Made by a program: the position numbers and the translations under genes. Positions 44,206 to 52,511 of a stretch of DNA of 64,000 bases are shown piece by piece. How positions within the stretch are numbered: position 1 is the stretch's first letter; every line of letters starts with the position of its first letter. The notes under the pieces are model-generated. The model was not told where the DNA came from. It searched no databases and saw nothing but the letters and a program-made list of their open reading frames with translations. Source of the stretch: Nocardioides xinjiangensis (lineage in GTDB: Bacteria; Actinomycetota; Actinomycetes; Propionibacteriales; Nocardioidaceae); the NCBI RefSeq assembly GCF_017916455.1, contig NZ_JAFMSY010000001.1, positions 1,161,977-1,225,976 on the forward strand, read 5' to 3'.

Positions 44206-44835
44206 ATGTTCCCGGGACTCCCGCCGGCGCGCCGCCGGCTCCGTGCCGTACGCCACCAGCTCCGGCGCCGACGCCGCCTGATCGCGGCTACGCTCGCCGC
44301 GGCGGCCGTGTTCAGCGCGCTGCGCACCCTCGCCCCGCCGCCACCGGACACCGTCGACGTCCTCGTCGCCGCGCGCGACCTGCCCGCGGGTTCGCTGCTC
44401 GGTGACGACGACCTCGTCCGGCGCGCGTGGCCGGCCGAGCTCGCGCCGCCGGGCGCGGCGGACGTGGCGGCCGGGCGGGTGCTCGCCGGTGCCGTCGGAC
44501 GCGGCGAGGTGGTGACGGGCGTACGCCTCGTCGGCCCGGACCTGGCCGACGCCGAGCCCGGTCGGACGGTCGTGCCGGTCCGGCTGCCCGACGCCGGCAT
44601 GGCGACCCTGCTCCGGCCGGGCGACGAGGTCGACCTGATGGCCACCGACCCGGGCACCGGTGAGTCCGAGCTGGTCGCCGGCGGTGTGACGGTCCTGGCG
44701 ACGCCGACCGGCGTGCCGGAGGGACCCGCGGGCGGCTCGGGCGGCGCGCTCGTCGTGGTGGGCACCAGCCCTGCGGAGGCGGTGGCCGTCGCCGGGTCGG
44801 CGCTGACGCACTACCTGACGGTGTCGTGGCGCTAG
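44206..44835 (+). CDS. SAF-domain protein, CpaB/RcpC-like
   Basis: A 209-residue protein with a basic N-terminus, one membrane helix (LIAATLAAAAVFSAL) and a SAF domain (VLVAARDLPAGSLLGDDDLV), followed by the RcpC-like VPVRLPDAGMATLLRPGDEVDLM. CpaB proteins belong to Flp/Tad pilus machinery, but no other tad gene is in the window. TAGCGT 6 nt before ATG 44206 indicates a leaderless transcript. Its role outside a pilus locus is unknown. Confidence 0.85.
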   Translation: MFPGLPPARRRLRAVRHQLRRRRRLIAATLAAAAVFSALRTLAPPPPDTVDVLVAARDLPAGSLLGDDDLVRRAWPAELAPPGAADVAAGRVLAGAVGRGEVVTGVRLVGPDLADAEPGRTVVPVRLPDAGMATLLRPGDEVDLMATDPGTGESELVAGGVTVLATPTGVPEGPAGGSGGALVVVGTSPAEAVAVAGSALTHYLTVSWR

Positions 44836-44895
44836 CGTGGCCCGCGGTCATCCATCCGCGGCCCCCAGGGGGCCCTTCCACGAGGGGAAGCACAC

Positions 44896-45297
44896 ATGAG
44901 CGGCTTCAAGAACTTCATCCTCCGCGGCAACCTCGTCGAGCTGGCCGTCGCCGTCATCATGGGCACGGCGTTCGCGGCCGTGGTCACCGCCTTCACCGGC
45001 ATGCTGCTGTCCGCGGTCACGCGGCTCACCGGCGGCAAGGAGGTCAACTTCGACAACTTCGCCCCCGGCGAGGTCCTGGTCGGCCCGTTCCTCACCGCGC
45101 TGATCGCCTTCCTGATCCTCGCCACGGTGATCTACTTCTTCGTCGTCCTGCCCTACACCAAGGCCAAGGACAGGTACTTCCCGGCCGAGGAGGCCGGCAC
45201 CCCCGCCGACGTCGCCGTGCTCGAGGAGATCCGCGACCTGCTCAAGGCGCGCGGGGGCGACACCGGGACGACCGGGACCCCCGGCAGCACCGTCTGA
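44896..45297 (+). CDS. mscL: large-conductance mechanosensitive channel
   Basis: A 133-residue MscL, the pentameric channel that opens on hypo-osmotic shock. The N-terminal amphipathic FKNFILRGNLVELAVAVIMG with the first membrane helix and a second helix (FLTALIAFLILATVIYFFVV) are clear; the C-terminal tail with VAVLEEIRDLLK is the cytoplasmic bundle. GAGGGGAAG precedes ATG 44896. TAGCGT near 44834 could provide a separate promoter. Downstream comes the palindromic repeat block. Confidence 0.95.
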   Translation: MSGFKNFILRGNLVELAVAVIMGTAFAAVVTAFTGMLLSAVTRLTGGKEVNFDNFAPGEVLVGPFLTALIAFLILATVIYFFVVLPYTKAKDRYFPAEEAGTPADVAVLEEIRDLLKARGGDTGTTGTPGSTV

Positions 45298-45323
45298 CTC
45301 GGCGCCAGCGCTTCGGGGCGGTA

Positions 45324-45685
45324 GTCGCCTGCCCGCGCCCGAGCCCGCCGTCCCCGGTAACGCCACCAACCGGCCACTCCCGCCCCCGCCGTCCCCGGTG
45401 ACGCCACCAAACGAGCACTCCCGCCCCCATCAGTGCTGGCGGGAGTGCCCACGTCAGGGCGTTACCCGTTGTGGGCGGGACCTGCTCGCGATACCAGTCG
45501 CCTGCCCGCGCCCGCGCCCGCGTCCCGGTAACGCCACCAAACGAGCACTCCCGCCCCCACCAGTGCTGGCGGGAGTGCTCACTTCGGGGCGTTACCCGTG
45601 GTGGGACGGGGCGGGTCACCCCTGGTGGGACAGGGCGTTACCCGTGGTGGGGCGGGACCTGCTCGCGGTACCAGTCGTCGCCCTT
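45324..45685. repeat. tandem nested-palindrome block with duplicated gene 3' end
   Basis: Two to three diverged units. Each carries GGTAACGCC (for example 45527-45535), then GAGCACTCCCGCC (45543-45555), a 12-nt loop, its exact complement (45568-45580) and GGCGTTACC (45588-45596), forming a two-storey hairpin; a related unit lies at 45391-45477. GCGGGACCTGCTCGCG and ACCAGTCG, which form the 3' end of the 63-residue gene (45638-45829), recur at 45475-45500, so a piece of that gene was copied with the element. Confidence 0.75.
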
Positions 45686-45829
45686 GCCGGCGCGATCCTC
45701 GCGGTCGTCGCGGTCGTCGCTGGTCTGCTCGGGCACGCCGTCGCCGAAGACGGCGGCCAGGCGGCGCCGGCGCTTCCACTCCGGTTCCCGCTCGGCGGCC
45801 GGGGAGGTGGCGTCGTCGGCAGGGCTCAC
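45638..45829 (-). CDS. small conserved actinobacterial hypothetical protein
   Basis: A 63-residue, highly charged protein: KRRRRLAAVFGDGVPEQ, then an Asp/Arg-rich stretch and the C-terminal DDWYREQVPPHHG. This ending is one I associate with a small conserved protein family of actinobacteria. The start overlaps the stop of the LCP gene (ATGA), so it is coupled to a cell-wall ligase gene. No transmembrane helix is present. The function is unknown. Its 3' end has been copied into the neighbouring repeat block. Confidence 0.72.
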   Translation of the reverse strand: MSPADDATSPAAEREPEWKRRRRLAAVFGDGVPEQTSDDRDDREDRAGKGDDWYREQVPPHHG

Positions 45830-47109
45830 GCGCAGATCCCGGGGACGGGGTCGGGCTTCGTCGTCTCGGGCGCCTCAGGAGTGGCCGTGTCGCTCGGCGA
45901 GGCGGTGTCGGTCGGGGTCTCCGGCGTGGCGGGCGACTCGGTGGCCGAGGGCGACTCGCTCTCGCCGGCGTCCGGGGTCTCCGAGGAGCCGGCACTGGGG
46001 CTCGGCGACGAGCCGGGCGGGCCCTCGGCGCTGACCGAGGTGTCGCCGATCAGCTTGGCCGGCAGCGGCTTGTCCTGGGCGACGAGGTCCCAGATCTTCT
46101 CCGCGTCCTCGGTCCAGTAGACCTTGCCCCAGAACTCGGAGTCCCGGGAGTAGTACTCGGTCGGCAGGGTGACGAACCTGACCTTGTCGAGACCGATGCC
46201 CTGCAGCTGCATGGCCACCTTGCCCAGCCGCGTCACCGACGCGAACTCCTCGTCGGTCTGCAGGGCGTTGGTGGCGGCGTCGAGGAACCGGACGACCTTG
46301 TCGAGGCGGGTGAGCGTGCCGGCCGACATCACCTCGCGGACGAGGGCGCCGATGAACTCCTGCTGGCGCCGGATGCGCGAGATGTCGTTCTGCTGGAGCT
46401 GCTCGCCGACGTAGCGGGCGCGCACGTAGTCCAGCGCCTCGTCGCCGGTGAGCACGGACGGGTTGCCCTTCGGCACGAAGATCTGGTGCTCGCGGTCGAC
46501 GATGTCCTCGGGCACGCACACCGGCACGCCGCCGACCGCGTCGACCATGGATCCGAAGCTGGCGAAGTCGACGACGACGAAGTGCTCGACCCGGATGCCG
46601 GTGTTCTGCTCCACCTGGGCCAGCGTGCAGACCGGGCCGCCCCTCTGGAACGCCTCGTTCCACATGACGTCGGTGCCGCCGGAGTCGCACCCCGTCTCGG
46701 GCCGGTCGACGATCGAGTCGCGCGGGATCGAGACGGCGTACGCCCGGCTGCGGTCGGCGGACAGGTGCACGAGGATGGTGGTGTCGGAGCCGCCGCCACC
46801 CTCGGCGTCGATGTCGCAGCCCTCGCACTCGCGAGAGTCGGACCCCATGACGAGGATGTCGAGCGGCTCGCCGTTGCCCCTGTAGACCTCCTCGGGACGG
46901 TCGTCGCCGAGCTCCTCGAGCGAGATGCCCTCGATGTTGCCGTTGAGGTGGCGGATGAAGTACACCGTGCTGAGACCGGTGATGAGCGCCAGCACGACCG
47001 CGCTGATCAGGACGACCCGCCCCACGGTGTGCTTGCGGGCGGCCTTGCCGCGGCGCTTGGGCGCGCTCGAAGGAGGCTCCGGGCGCGACTCATCGGACAC
47101 GGGGCTCAC
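45826..47109 (-). CDS. LytR-CpsA-Psr (LCP) family cell-wall glycopolymer ligase
   Basis: A 427-residue LCP protein that attaches polyprenyl-linked glycopolymers to peptidoglycan. It has a basic cytoplasmic N-terminus, one helix (VVLISAVVLALITGLSTVYF) and the LCP domain with DILVMGSDSRE, DTTILVHLSADRSRAYAVSI, PRDSIV and DEALDYVRARY..QNDISRIRRQQ. A Ser/Pro/Thr-rich tail of about 75 residues ends the protein. GTG 47109 is the longest start; GTG 47100, with AAGGTGAG at a good distance, may be the true one. Confidence 0.92.
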   Translation of the reverse strand: MSPVSDESRPEPPSSAPKRRGKAARKHTVGRVVLISAVVLALITGLSTVYFIRHLNGNIEGISLEELGDDRPEEVYRGNGEPLDILVMGSDSRECEGCDIDAEGGGGSDTTILVHLSADRSRAYAVSIPRDSIVDRPETGCDSGGTDVMWNEAFQRGGPVCTLAQVEQNTGIRVEHFVVVDFASFGSMVDAVGGVPVCVPEDIVDREHQIFVPKGNPSVLTGDEALDYVRARYVGEQLQQNDISRIRRQQEFIGALVREVMSAGTLTRLDKVVRFLDAATNALQTDEEFASVTRLGKVAMQLQGIGLDKVRFVTLPTEYYSRDSEFWGKVYWTEDAEKIWDLVAQDKPLPAKLIGDTSVSAEGPPGSSPSPSAGSSETPDAGESESPSATESPATPETPTDTASPSDTATPEAPETTKPDPVPGICA

Positions 47110-47235
47110 CTTCGACAGGGGGACGTACTGACCGGAACGGAAATCTACTTCACTTCGGCAACTTCCCAGCCGTCCGCGAGACCGGGTGCGCCTCGTGCCG
47201 CTGCGTGGTCGCGGTGGACCAGTCCGCCTCGCCTA

Positions 47236-47252
47236 ATACCCCCGGGGGGTAT
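47236..47252 (+). promoter_or_regulatory. CsoR-like copper operator
   Basis: ATACCCCC (47236-47243), G, GGGGGTAT (47245-47252) is a perfect 8-bp palindrome with the A/T-flanked G-tract pattern of CsoR-type operators. TAAGAT (47252-47257) overlaps its right edge as a -10 box, so binding would block the promoter of the gene at 47303. No csoR gene is in the window. Confidence 0.75.
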
Positions 47253-47302
47253 AAGATGGTGGTCAGGACAGGCCCACACGCACGACGACGGAGGTACGTC
47301 CC

Positions 47303-48025
47303 ATGGCCGCCACACCGCACCAGCACCACTCCCCACCCTCGGACCCACCCTCGGACCAGAGCCACGGGAGCCACCCCGCCCCGCACCACGCGACCGCCCA
47401 CGACCACGCGGCCATGGGCGGCACGAGGGCGATGGCGCTCAGCGCCACCCTGCACTGCCTCACCGGTTGCGCGATCGGCGAGATCGCCGGACTCATGATC
47501 GGCACCGCGATCGGACTGAGCACCGGGTGGACCGTCGCGCTGGCCGTCACGCTGGCCTTCGCCTTCGGCTACCTGCTCTCGACCCTGCCGCTGCTCAGGG
47601 CGGGGCTCGGGCTCGGTGCGGCACTCTCGGTCGTGCTCGCCGCGGACACCCTGTCGATCGCGACCATGGAGGTCGTCGACAACGCCGTGATGGCCCTGAT
47701 CCCCGGCGCCATGGACGCCGGCCTGGTGAACTGGGTGTTCTGGGTCGCCATGATGGTCGCCCTCTCAGCCGCGTTCGTCGCCGCGTACCCCGTCAACCGC
47801 CACCTGCTCGCGCGGGGACGCGGCCACGCCCTGACCCACGAGTACCACGGGGCGCCCGCGGCCAGCGGCGCGCGGCGGCACATCCCGGCCCTCTCGACGC
47901 CGACGCTCGCGGGCGCCATCGTCGCCTTCATGCTCGGCGGGCTGGTGGTGTCCGTCGCCGCGGCCCTCGACGACGGCGCGGACACCAGCGGCAGCCACGC
48001 ATTCGCCTCATCACGCGACGGCTGA
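47303..48025 (+). CDS. His-rich DUF4396 membrane protein
   Basis: A 240-residue membrane protein. The first 40 residues contain about ten histidines (HQHHSPP, HGSHPAPHHATAHDH), a likely metal-binding tail. A DUF4396-like core follows, with TLHCLTGCAIGEIAGLMIG and four to five membrane helices, ending with another helix near residue 215. The paired Cys in HCLTGC could also bind metal. GGAGG at 47290-47294 precedes ATG 47303. The CsoR-like operator 50 bp upstream predicts copper-responsive expression. Function in copper handling is inference from promoter and histidines. Confidence 0.82.
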   Translation: MAATPHQHHSPPSDPPSDQSHGSHPAPHHATAHDHAAMGGTRAMALSATLHCLTGCAIGEIAGLMIGTAIGLSTGWTVALAVTLAFAFGYLLSTLPLLRAGLGLGAALSVVLAADTLSIATMEVVDNAVMALIPGAMDAGLVNWVFWVAMMVALSAAFVAAYPVNRHLLARGRGHALTHEYHGAPAASGARRHIPALSTPTLAGAIVAFMLGGLVVSVAAALDDGADTSGSHAFASSRDG

Positions 48026-48058
48026 CAAGATGTGCCCGCCGGCGTGCTGCGCCGGCTC

Positions 48059-48131
48059 GCCCCAGTAGCTCAGTGGATAGAGCAGCCGCCTCCTAAGCGA
48101 AAGGTCGCAAGTTCGACTCTTGCCTGGGGCA
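48059..48131 (+). tRNA. tRNA-Arg (anticodon CCT)
   Basis: A cloverleaf of 73 nt: acceptor GCCCCAG/CTGGGGC, D-arm GCTC/GAGC, anticodon loop CTCCTAA (CCT, reading AGG), T-arm GCAAG/CTTGC around TTCGACT, discriminator A. The anticodon stem GCCGC/GCGAA has only three pairs next to the loop; positions 27-43 and 28-42 are mismatched. CCA is not fully encoded. Confidence 0.9.
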
Positions 48132-48223
48132 CCTCGTGGCCTACGACGTCGCCCGGGCGCCGGCCCGACGAGGGCGCGGCGTGCCGACGGACGAGCCGGA
48201 TGCGACGCGGGGGACATGCCGAC

Positions 48224-48255
48224 GGCCCCGTCCCCGGCATCACCGGGGCGGGGCC
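48224..48255. terminator. strong hairpin between tRNA-Arg and the CHRD-like gene
   Basis: GGCCCCG (48224-48230) with CGGGGCC (48249-48255), and CCCCGG (48232-48237) with CCGGGG (48243-48248), give 13 bp with one bulged T and a 5-nt loop. It lies 16 nt beyond the stop of the minus-strand gene at 48271 and after the plus-strand tRNA, so it can serve both. Confidence 0.75.
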
Positions 48256-48270
48256 GCGTGGCGTGGTCGG

Positions 48271-48924
48271 TCAGCGCAGGACGCCGCACAGGGCGGGGTC
48301 GGTGGCCTCGGCCGGCAGGCTCGGGTCGAGCTCGCTCGCGCCCGCACCCTCGAAGTCGTAGGTCCCGTTCCCGTTGTGGTCGACACCGTGGATCACGATG
48401 ACGCCCTTGCCGCTCTTGATCGCGCGCAGCACGGCACCGGGGGCGAAGTTGATGGTCCGCTCGTACTTCTCGACGCCCTTGGGGGTGGTCGGGAAGCGGT
48501 CGACGGCCAGTCCGCTCTTGGGGCTGGTGTCGCCGGAGGTGGTCAGGGACTTCAGGATCGGGCCGTAGTCCGGGACGCCCTCGACGACGTTGAGCCGGTG
48601 GTCGTTGTTGGCGTCGTCGAAGACGTTCGGGCACTCGTTGCGCGCGTCGGCGCCGAAGTGGAGGTGCTGGGCGTGCGGGAGGTTCTTGGCGAGGCCACGG
48701 GCGTGGATGTGGACGCGCGCCTTGCGCCCCTTGAACTCGGCGTGGACGCGACCCTTGGCGCCCGAGTCGTTCAGCGACTTCAGGTTGGCCTCGAGCTGCA
48801 CGTTCCCGCGAGCGGACGAGGACGTGGTCGACTCGTTGGCGTTGCTGGCCTGGATCCCGGCGATGCCGGCGGTGCTGGCGAGGACGAGGCCCCCGATCCC
48901 GGCATAGAGCTTGCGATGCTTCAT
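48271..48924 (-). CDS. secreted CHRD-like protein
   Basis: A 217-residue secreted protein: signal peptide with KHRKLYAGIGGLVLASTAGIAGI and cleavage near residues 27-30. A CHRD-like domain follows, with a central RVHIHARGLAKNLPHAQHLH, an ECPNVFDDANNDHRLNVVEG stretch that resembles a calcium-type acidic loop, and VIVIHGVDHNGNG. ATG 48924 has AGGAG 5 nt upstream. CHRD-domain proteins are extracellular with no general enzymatic role known. The His-rich core suggests metal binding, which is speculative. Confidence 0.72.
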   Translation of the reverse strand: MKHRKLYAGIGGLVLASTAGIAGIQASNANESTTSSSARGNVQLEANLKSLNDSGAKGRVHAEFKGRKARVHIHARGLAKNLPHAQHLHFGADARNECPNVFDDANNDHRLNVVEGVPDYGPILKSLTTSGDTSPKSGLAVDRFPTTPKGVEKYERTINFAPGAVLRAIKSGKGVIVIHGVDHNGNGTYDFEGAGASELDPSLPAEATDPALCGVLR

Positions 48925-49088
48925 GGAGACTCCTAGGTGACGAAGGTCGGACACGGCATCCGTCCTTGGGTGGGGTTCGTCACACCGCGCCGGAACGGAT
49001 TGGTCCGACTTCGATCTGATCGCCGGCGCTCGATCGGCCGGCGGACCGGGACGTCGCTGCGCGCCGCGGAGACGTCCCGCCGACGTCG

Positions 49089-50258
49089 TCAGACCGTCTC
49101 GAAGCGGATCCCCGCCGCCTGGAGGCGCGCGAGCAGCGCGTCGCCCATCGCCTGGGCCGTGGTGACCTGCCCAGCGGTCACGGGGTTGTCGTCGAGGGCC
49201 AGGCAGAGCGCCGCCTCCGACAGCATCTTCGCCGTTCCGGTGTAGCCCGGGTCGCCGCCCGAGACGCGGGTGCGGACCGTCCGGCCGCCACCCTCACCGA
49301 CGAAGTCGACGGTGAACCACGACCGGGCGCGCTTGCCCTCGTCGGGACCGGTGCCCTGCGGCACCTTGCTCCGCAGCAGCTCGCGCAGCGGTCCCACTTG
49401 GGCGGCGGCCGCCAGCGCCCCGACCCCCAGGGCTCCCCCGGCGGCGAAGCGCAGCGTCTTCGTGCCGGCCCAGTGCGAGTAGCGGAAGCGCGGGCCGTAC
49501 GCCTCGAGTGCGGCGCCGCTGCGGGCGACGACCATCGGGTCGATCGTCGGCAGCGGGAGCAACCAGTAGCCGAGCACCGGGTCGCGGTGCGGCTTGCCGC
49601 CGACCGCGCGCGAGGACCGGCCCTCGGGTCGGGCCTCGGCGCGCCGGCGTGCGGCGTGGGCCTTCTTCATCTCCTTCCCCCGCGCGAACTGGTTCAACGC
49701 CGAGTGGAACGTGCCTCCGGAGAAGGTGCCGCCGGAGCGGACGACCCCGCGCAGCGTGATCGGCTGGTCGGCCGGCAGCTGCTGCACGGTGAAGTAGGCC
49801 CCGAGGTCGTGCGGGACCGAGTCGAAGCCGCAGGCGTGCACGAGCCGGGACCCGGTGCGCTCGGCGGTGCGGTGGTGCTCGAGGAACATCCGGTCGACGA
49901 ACTCCGGCTCGCCGGTGAGGTCGAGGTAGTCGGTGCCGGCCTCCGCGCAGGCGGCCACGAGGGGGGCCCCGTGCTCGAGGTAGGGGCCGATCGTGGTCAC
50001 GACGACGCGGGTGCGGCGCGCGATGTCGGCCAGGGCGGCGGCGTCCGTGGAGTCGGCCACCAGCACCTCGACCTGCTCGGCCGCGCCGGCGCCCAGGCGG
50101 CGGCGTACGCCCTCGAGCTTGGCGGCGTTGCGCCCCGCGATCGCCCAGCGCAGCCCCGCCGGGGCGTGCGCGGCGAGGTAGTCGGCGGTGAGGCCCCCGG
50201 TGAAGCCGGTGGCGCCGAACAGGACGATGTCGAGGTCGCGGGCGCGGTCGTCGCTCAT
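49089..50258 (-). CDS. saccharopine dehydrogenase-family reductase
   Basis: A 389-residue NAD(P)-binding protein of the saccharopine dehydrogenase-like/trans-acting enoyl reductase group (like Rv2449c). It has an N-terminal Rossmann motif DIVLFGATGFTGGLTADYLA, VVVTTIGPYLEHGAPLVAAC, then YLDLTGEPEFVDRM and HACGFDSVPHDLGAY. In mycobacteria such proteins reduce polyketide lipid double bonds, but no lipid gene cluster is near. No signal peptide. Monocistronic; substrate unknown. Confidence 0.88.
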   Translation of the reverse strand: MSDDRARDLDIVLFGATGFTGGLTADYLAAHAPAGLRWAIAGRNAAKLEGVRRRLGAGAAEQVEVLVADSTDAAALADIARRTRVVVTTIGPYLEHGAPLVAACAEAGTDYLDLTGEPEFVDRMFLEHHRTAERTGSRLVHACGFDSVPHDLGAYFTVQQLPADQPITLRGVVRSGGTFSGGTFHSALNQFARGKEMKKAHAARRRAEARPEGRSSRAVGGKPHRDPVLGYWLLPLPTIDPMVVARSGAALEAYGPRFRYSHWAGTKTLRFAAGGALGVGALAAAAQVGPLRELLRSKVPQGTGPDEGKRARSWFTVDFVGEGGGRTVRTRVSGGDPGYTGTAKMLSEAALCLALDDNPVTAGQVTTAQAMGDALLARLQAAGIRFETV

Positions 50259-50327
50259 CGCGCCATCGTGTCACGCGGGGTGCGGCGGTCGGGTCCGCCG
50301 GAACCCCGGCCCGGACCGGACCGTCCC

Positions 50328-52190
50328 ATGCCCATGAGCCTGCGCACGACCGTCACCAGCATCGCCGTCGTCACCGGCCTGGCCGCTGCCGCGGGGCTCG
50401 GCTACGCGATCGGCGACGACGCCGGACCCGGGGGGCCGCCGACCTCGCCGCGGCTCGTGCTCGCGAACGCGGACCTCACCGTCGCCGACGGCTGCGACGC
50501 GCTGCTCGCGTCGTACGTCGACCGGGCGCTCGACGAGGTCGGCCCGTACGGCTGGGGCGACGGGATGGTCTTCGGCGAGTCCGCCGGTGCCGACGCGAGC
50601 TCGTCCGCCGCGTCGGGGAGCGCGCGCTCCACGGTGACGACCTCGCGAAGCGTCAGCAACGGGACCGGCACGAACGTGCAGGAGGTCGGCGTCGACGAGT
50701 CCGACGTCGTGAAGGTCGCCGGCGATCTGCTGGTGCGGTTGCGTGACGGCGAGCTGGTGGCGTACGACGTCGCCGGGACGACGCCGCGCCTCCTGTCGTC
50801 GACCGCGATGGACCACGCCCGCGGCACGACGGGCTGGGCCGGCGACCCGGGTGGCGAGCTGGTGCTCGTCGACGGACGCGCGGTGGTCCTCGGGACGTCG
50901 GCGGACGGGCTCACGACGACCATCACCACCGTCGACCTCGCGGACCCGACCTCGCCGGCCGTCGTCGACACGACGACGATCCGCGGGCGCGCGTCCGCCG
51001 TGCGGCTGCACGGCGACGTCGTGCGGGTCGTGCTGCAGAACCGCCTGCCCGAGCTCGGCTTCTCCTTCCCCGACGGGGCGTTCGGCGGGATCCGGTCGCG
51101 GCTGCGCAACCGCGCGCTCGTGCGTGACACCACGCTCGCCGACTGGCTGCCGACGGTCGACGGCGAGCCGGTCGTCGCCTGCGAGGACGTCGCCATCCCG
51201 GACGACGAGGTCGCGCTCGGCACCACCACGCTGCTGGCCTTCGACCCCGCGGACCCGACGTCGCGCACCACGACCGCCGTGGCGACCGACTCGGACGTGT
51301 CGTACTTCTCGACCGACCGCTTCTACCTCGCGGCGGCCGCTCCCCTGTGGGGATGGACCGACTGCATGGGGTGCCGCCCCGCCGTGCCCGCCGGCAGCGG
51401 GACCACGCCGCTGTTCGCCTTCGCGCTCGACGGCCTGGACGCGACGTACGTCGCCTCCGGGGAGGTCGCGGGCACGATCGCCGACCGCTGGTCGATGGAC
51501 GCCGTCGACGGCTCGCTGCGGGTGGCGGTCGGGCCGAGCAGCGAGACCGGCAACTTCAACTCGGTCGTGACGCTGCGCGAGGACGGCTCGGACCTCGTCG
51601 AGGAGGGCCGCGTCGACCGGCTCGGGGTCGACGAGCAGATCATGTCGGTCCGGTGGTTCGACGACCTCGCGATCGTGGTGACCTTCCGCCAGGTCGATCC
51701 CCTCTACGCGGTCGACCTCTCCGACCCCGCGGCGCCCCGGTTGCTGGGCGAGCTCAAGATCCCCGGCTTCTCGGAGTACCTCCACCCGCTCGGCGAGCAC
51801 CGCCTCATCGGCATGGGCCAGGACGCGACGCTGTCCGGGACCACCCGGGGGGCCCAGGCGGCGCTGTTCGACGTCACCGACCTCACCGAGCCGCGCCAGA
51901 TCGACGTGGTGCGCTACGCGCCGAACAGCCAGGCCGGCGCCGCGACCGACCCTCGCCAGTTCACGTGGCTGCCGGACCGGCGGATCGCCCTGACGGTCGT
52001 CTCCGAGGGCTGGACCGGCACCACCGGCTGGGTCTCGGTGCTCACGCTGGACGACGGCGCGATGCGCAACCGGATGATCGAGGTGGAGCACGGCAGCGAC
52101 GTGGCCGACGTGCGCCTCGTGCCGCTGGCGTCGGGCGAGGTGGTGCTCGTGACGGGCCGGGACGTCTCGTTCCTCCCGCTGCCCGGCTGA
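50328..52190 (+). CDS. secreted beta-propeller domain protein
   Basis: A 620-residue protein with an N-terminal hydrophobic segment (TSIAVVTGLAAAAGLGYAIG), a Ser/Thr-rich linker and a beta-propeller domain (PF09826-like). The NVQEVGVDESDVVKVAGDLL motif near residue 115 is diagnostic, and repeated strands follow (PLYAVDLSDPAAPRLLGELK; FSEYLHPLGEHRLIGMGQDA). The family is found in actinobacteria and archaea without known function; it could bind ligands or assist surface proteins. ATG 50328 or the ATG two codons later are both possible starts. Cys-x2-Cys (DCMGC) near residue 345 may form a disulfide. Confidence 0.86.
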   Translation: MPMSLRTTVTSIAVVTGLAAAAGLGYAIGDDAGPGGPPTSPRLVLANADLTVADGCDALLASYVDRALDEVGPYGWGDGMVFGESAGADASSSAASGSARSTVTTSRSVSNGTGTNVQEVGVDESDVVKVAGDLLVRLRDGELVAYDVAGTTPRLLSSTAMDHARGTTGWAGDPGGELVLVDGRAVVLGTSADGLTTTITTVDLADPTSPAVVDTTTIRGRASAVRLHGDVVRVVLQNRLPELGFSFPDGAFGGIRSRLRNRALVRDTTLADWLPTVDGEPVVACEDVAIPDDEVALGTTTLLAFDPADPTSRTTTAVATDSDVSYFSTDRFYLAAAAPLWGWTDCMGCRPAVPAGSGTTPLFAFALDGLDATYVASGEVAGTIADRWSMDAVDGSLRVAVGPSSETGNFNSVVTLREDGSDLVEEGRVDRLGVDEQIMSVRWFDDLAIVVTFRQVDPLYAVDLSDPAAPRLLGELKIPGFSEYLHPLGEHRLIGMGQDATLSGTTRGAQAALFDVTDLTEPRQIDVVRYAPNSQAGAATDPRQFTWLPDRRIALTVVSEGWTGTTGWVSVLTLDDGAMRNRMIEVEHGSDVADVRLVPLASGEVVLVTGRDVSFLPLPG

Positions 52191-52244
52191 GGTGCCACGC
52201 AGCGACCCTCGAATCCCGGCCGCCACCGGACGTACGCTCGTCGC

Positions 52245-52511
52245 ATGTGCCGCAACATCCGACCGCTCAACAACTTCGAGCCGCCCGCCACCTCCGACGA
52301 GGTCACCGCGGCCGCGCTGCAGTACGTCCGCAAGGTGGCCGGGACGACGAAGCCGTCGCAGGCCAACGAGGAGGTGTTCCACGCCGCGGTGAGGGAGATC
52401 GCCCACATCACCGAGCACCTGCTCGCCGACCTCGTCACGTCGGCGCCGCCGAAGAACCGTGAGGTCGAGGCCGCCAAGGCCCGCGCCCGGGCGCAGGCGC
52501 GCTACGCGTGA
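52245..52511 (+). CDS. DUF2277 protein
   Basis: An 88-residue protein of the DUF2277 family, recognised by the opening MCRNIRPLNNFEPPATSDEV and the AALQYVRKVAG and KARARAQARYA ends. The conserved N-terminal Cys and the all-helical pattern are family traits; function is unknown. TACGCT 6 nt before ATG 52245 marks a leaderless transcript. The stop overlaps the sirtuin start (GTGA), so the two are coupled, an arrangement worth noting for the function of both. Confidence 0.9.
   Translation: MCRNIRPLNNFEPPATSDEVTAAALQYVRKVAGTTKPSQANEEVFHAAVREIAHITEHLLADLVTSAPPKNREVEAAKARARAQARYA

Noticed and set aside
44206..44835. Flp/Tad pilus locus
   Set aside because: The SAF/CpaB-like protein stands alone between fmdB and mscL; no tad ATPase, secretin or pilin gene is in the window.
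45324..45685. Possible CRISPR array or integron attC cassette series
   Set aside because: Units are few, unequal in length and internally palindromic with no constant spacer size. The GGTAACGCC/GGCGTTACC arms do not fit attC core sites, and no cas or integrase gene is nearby.
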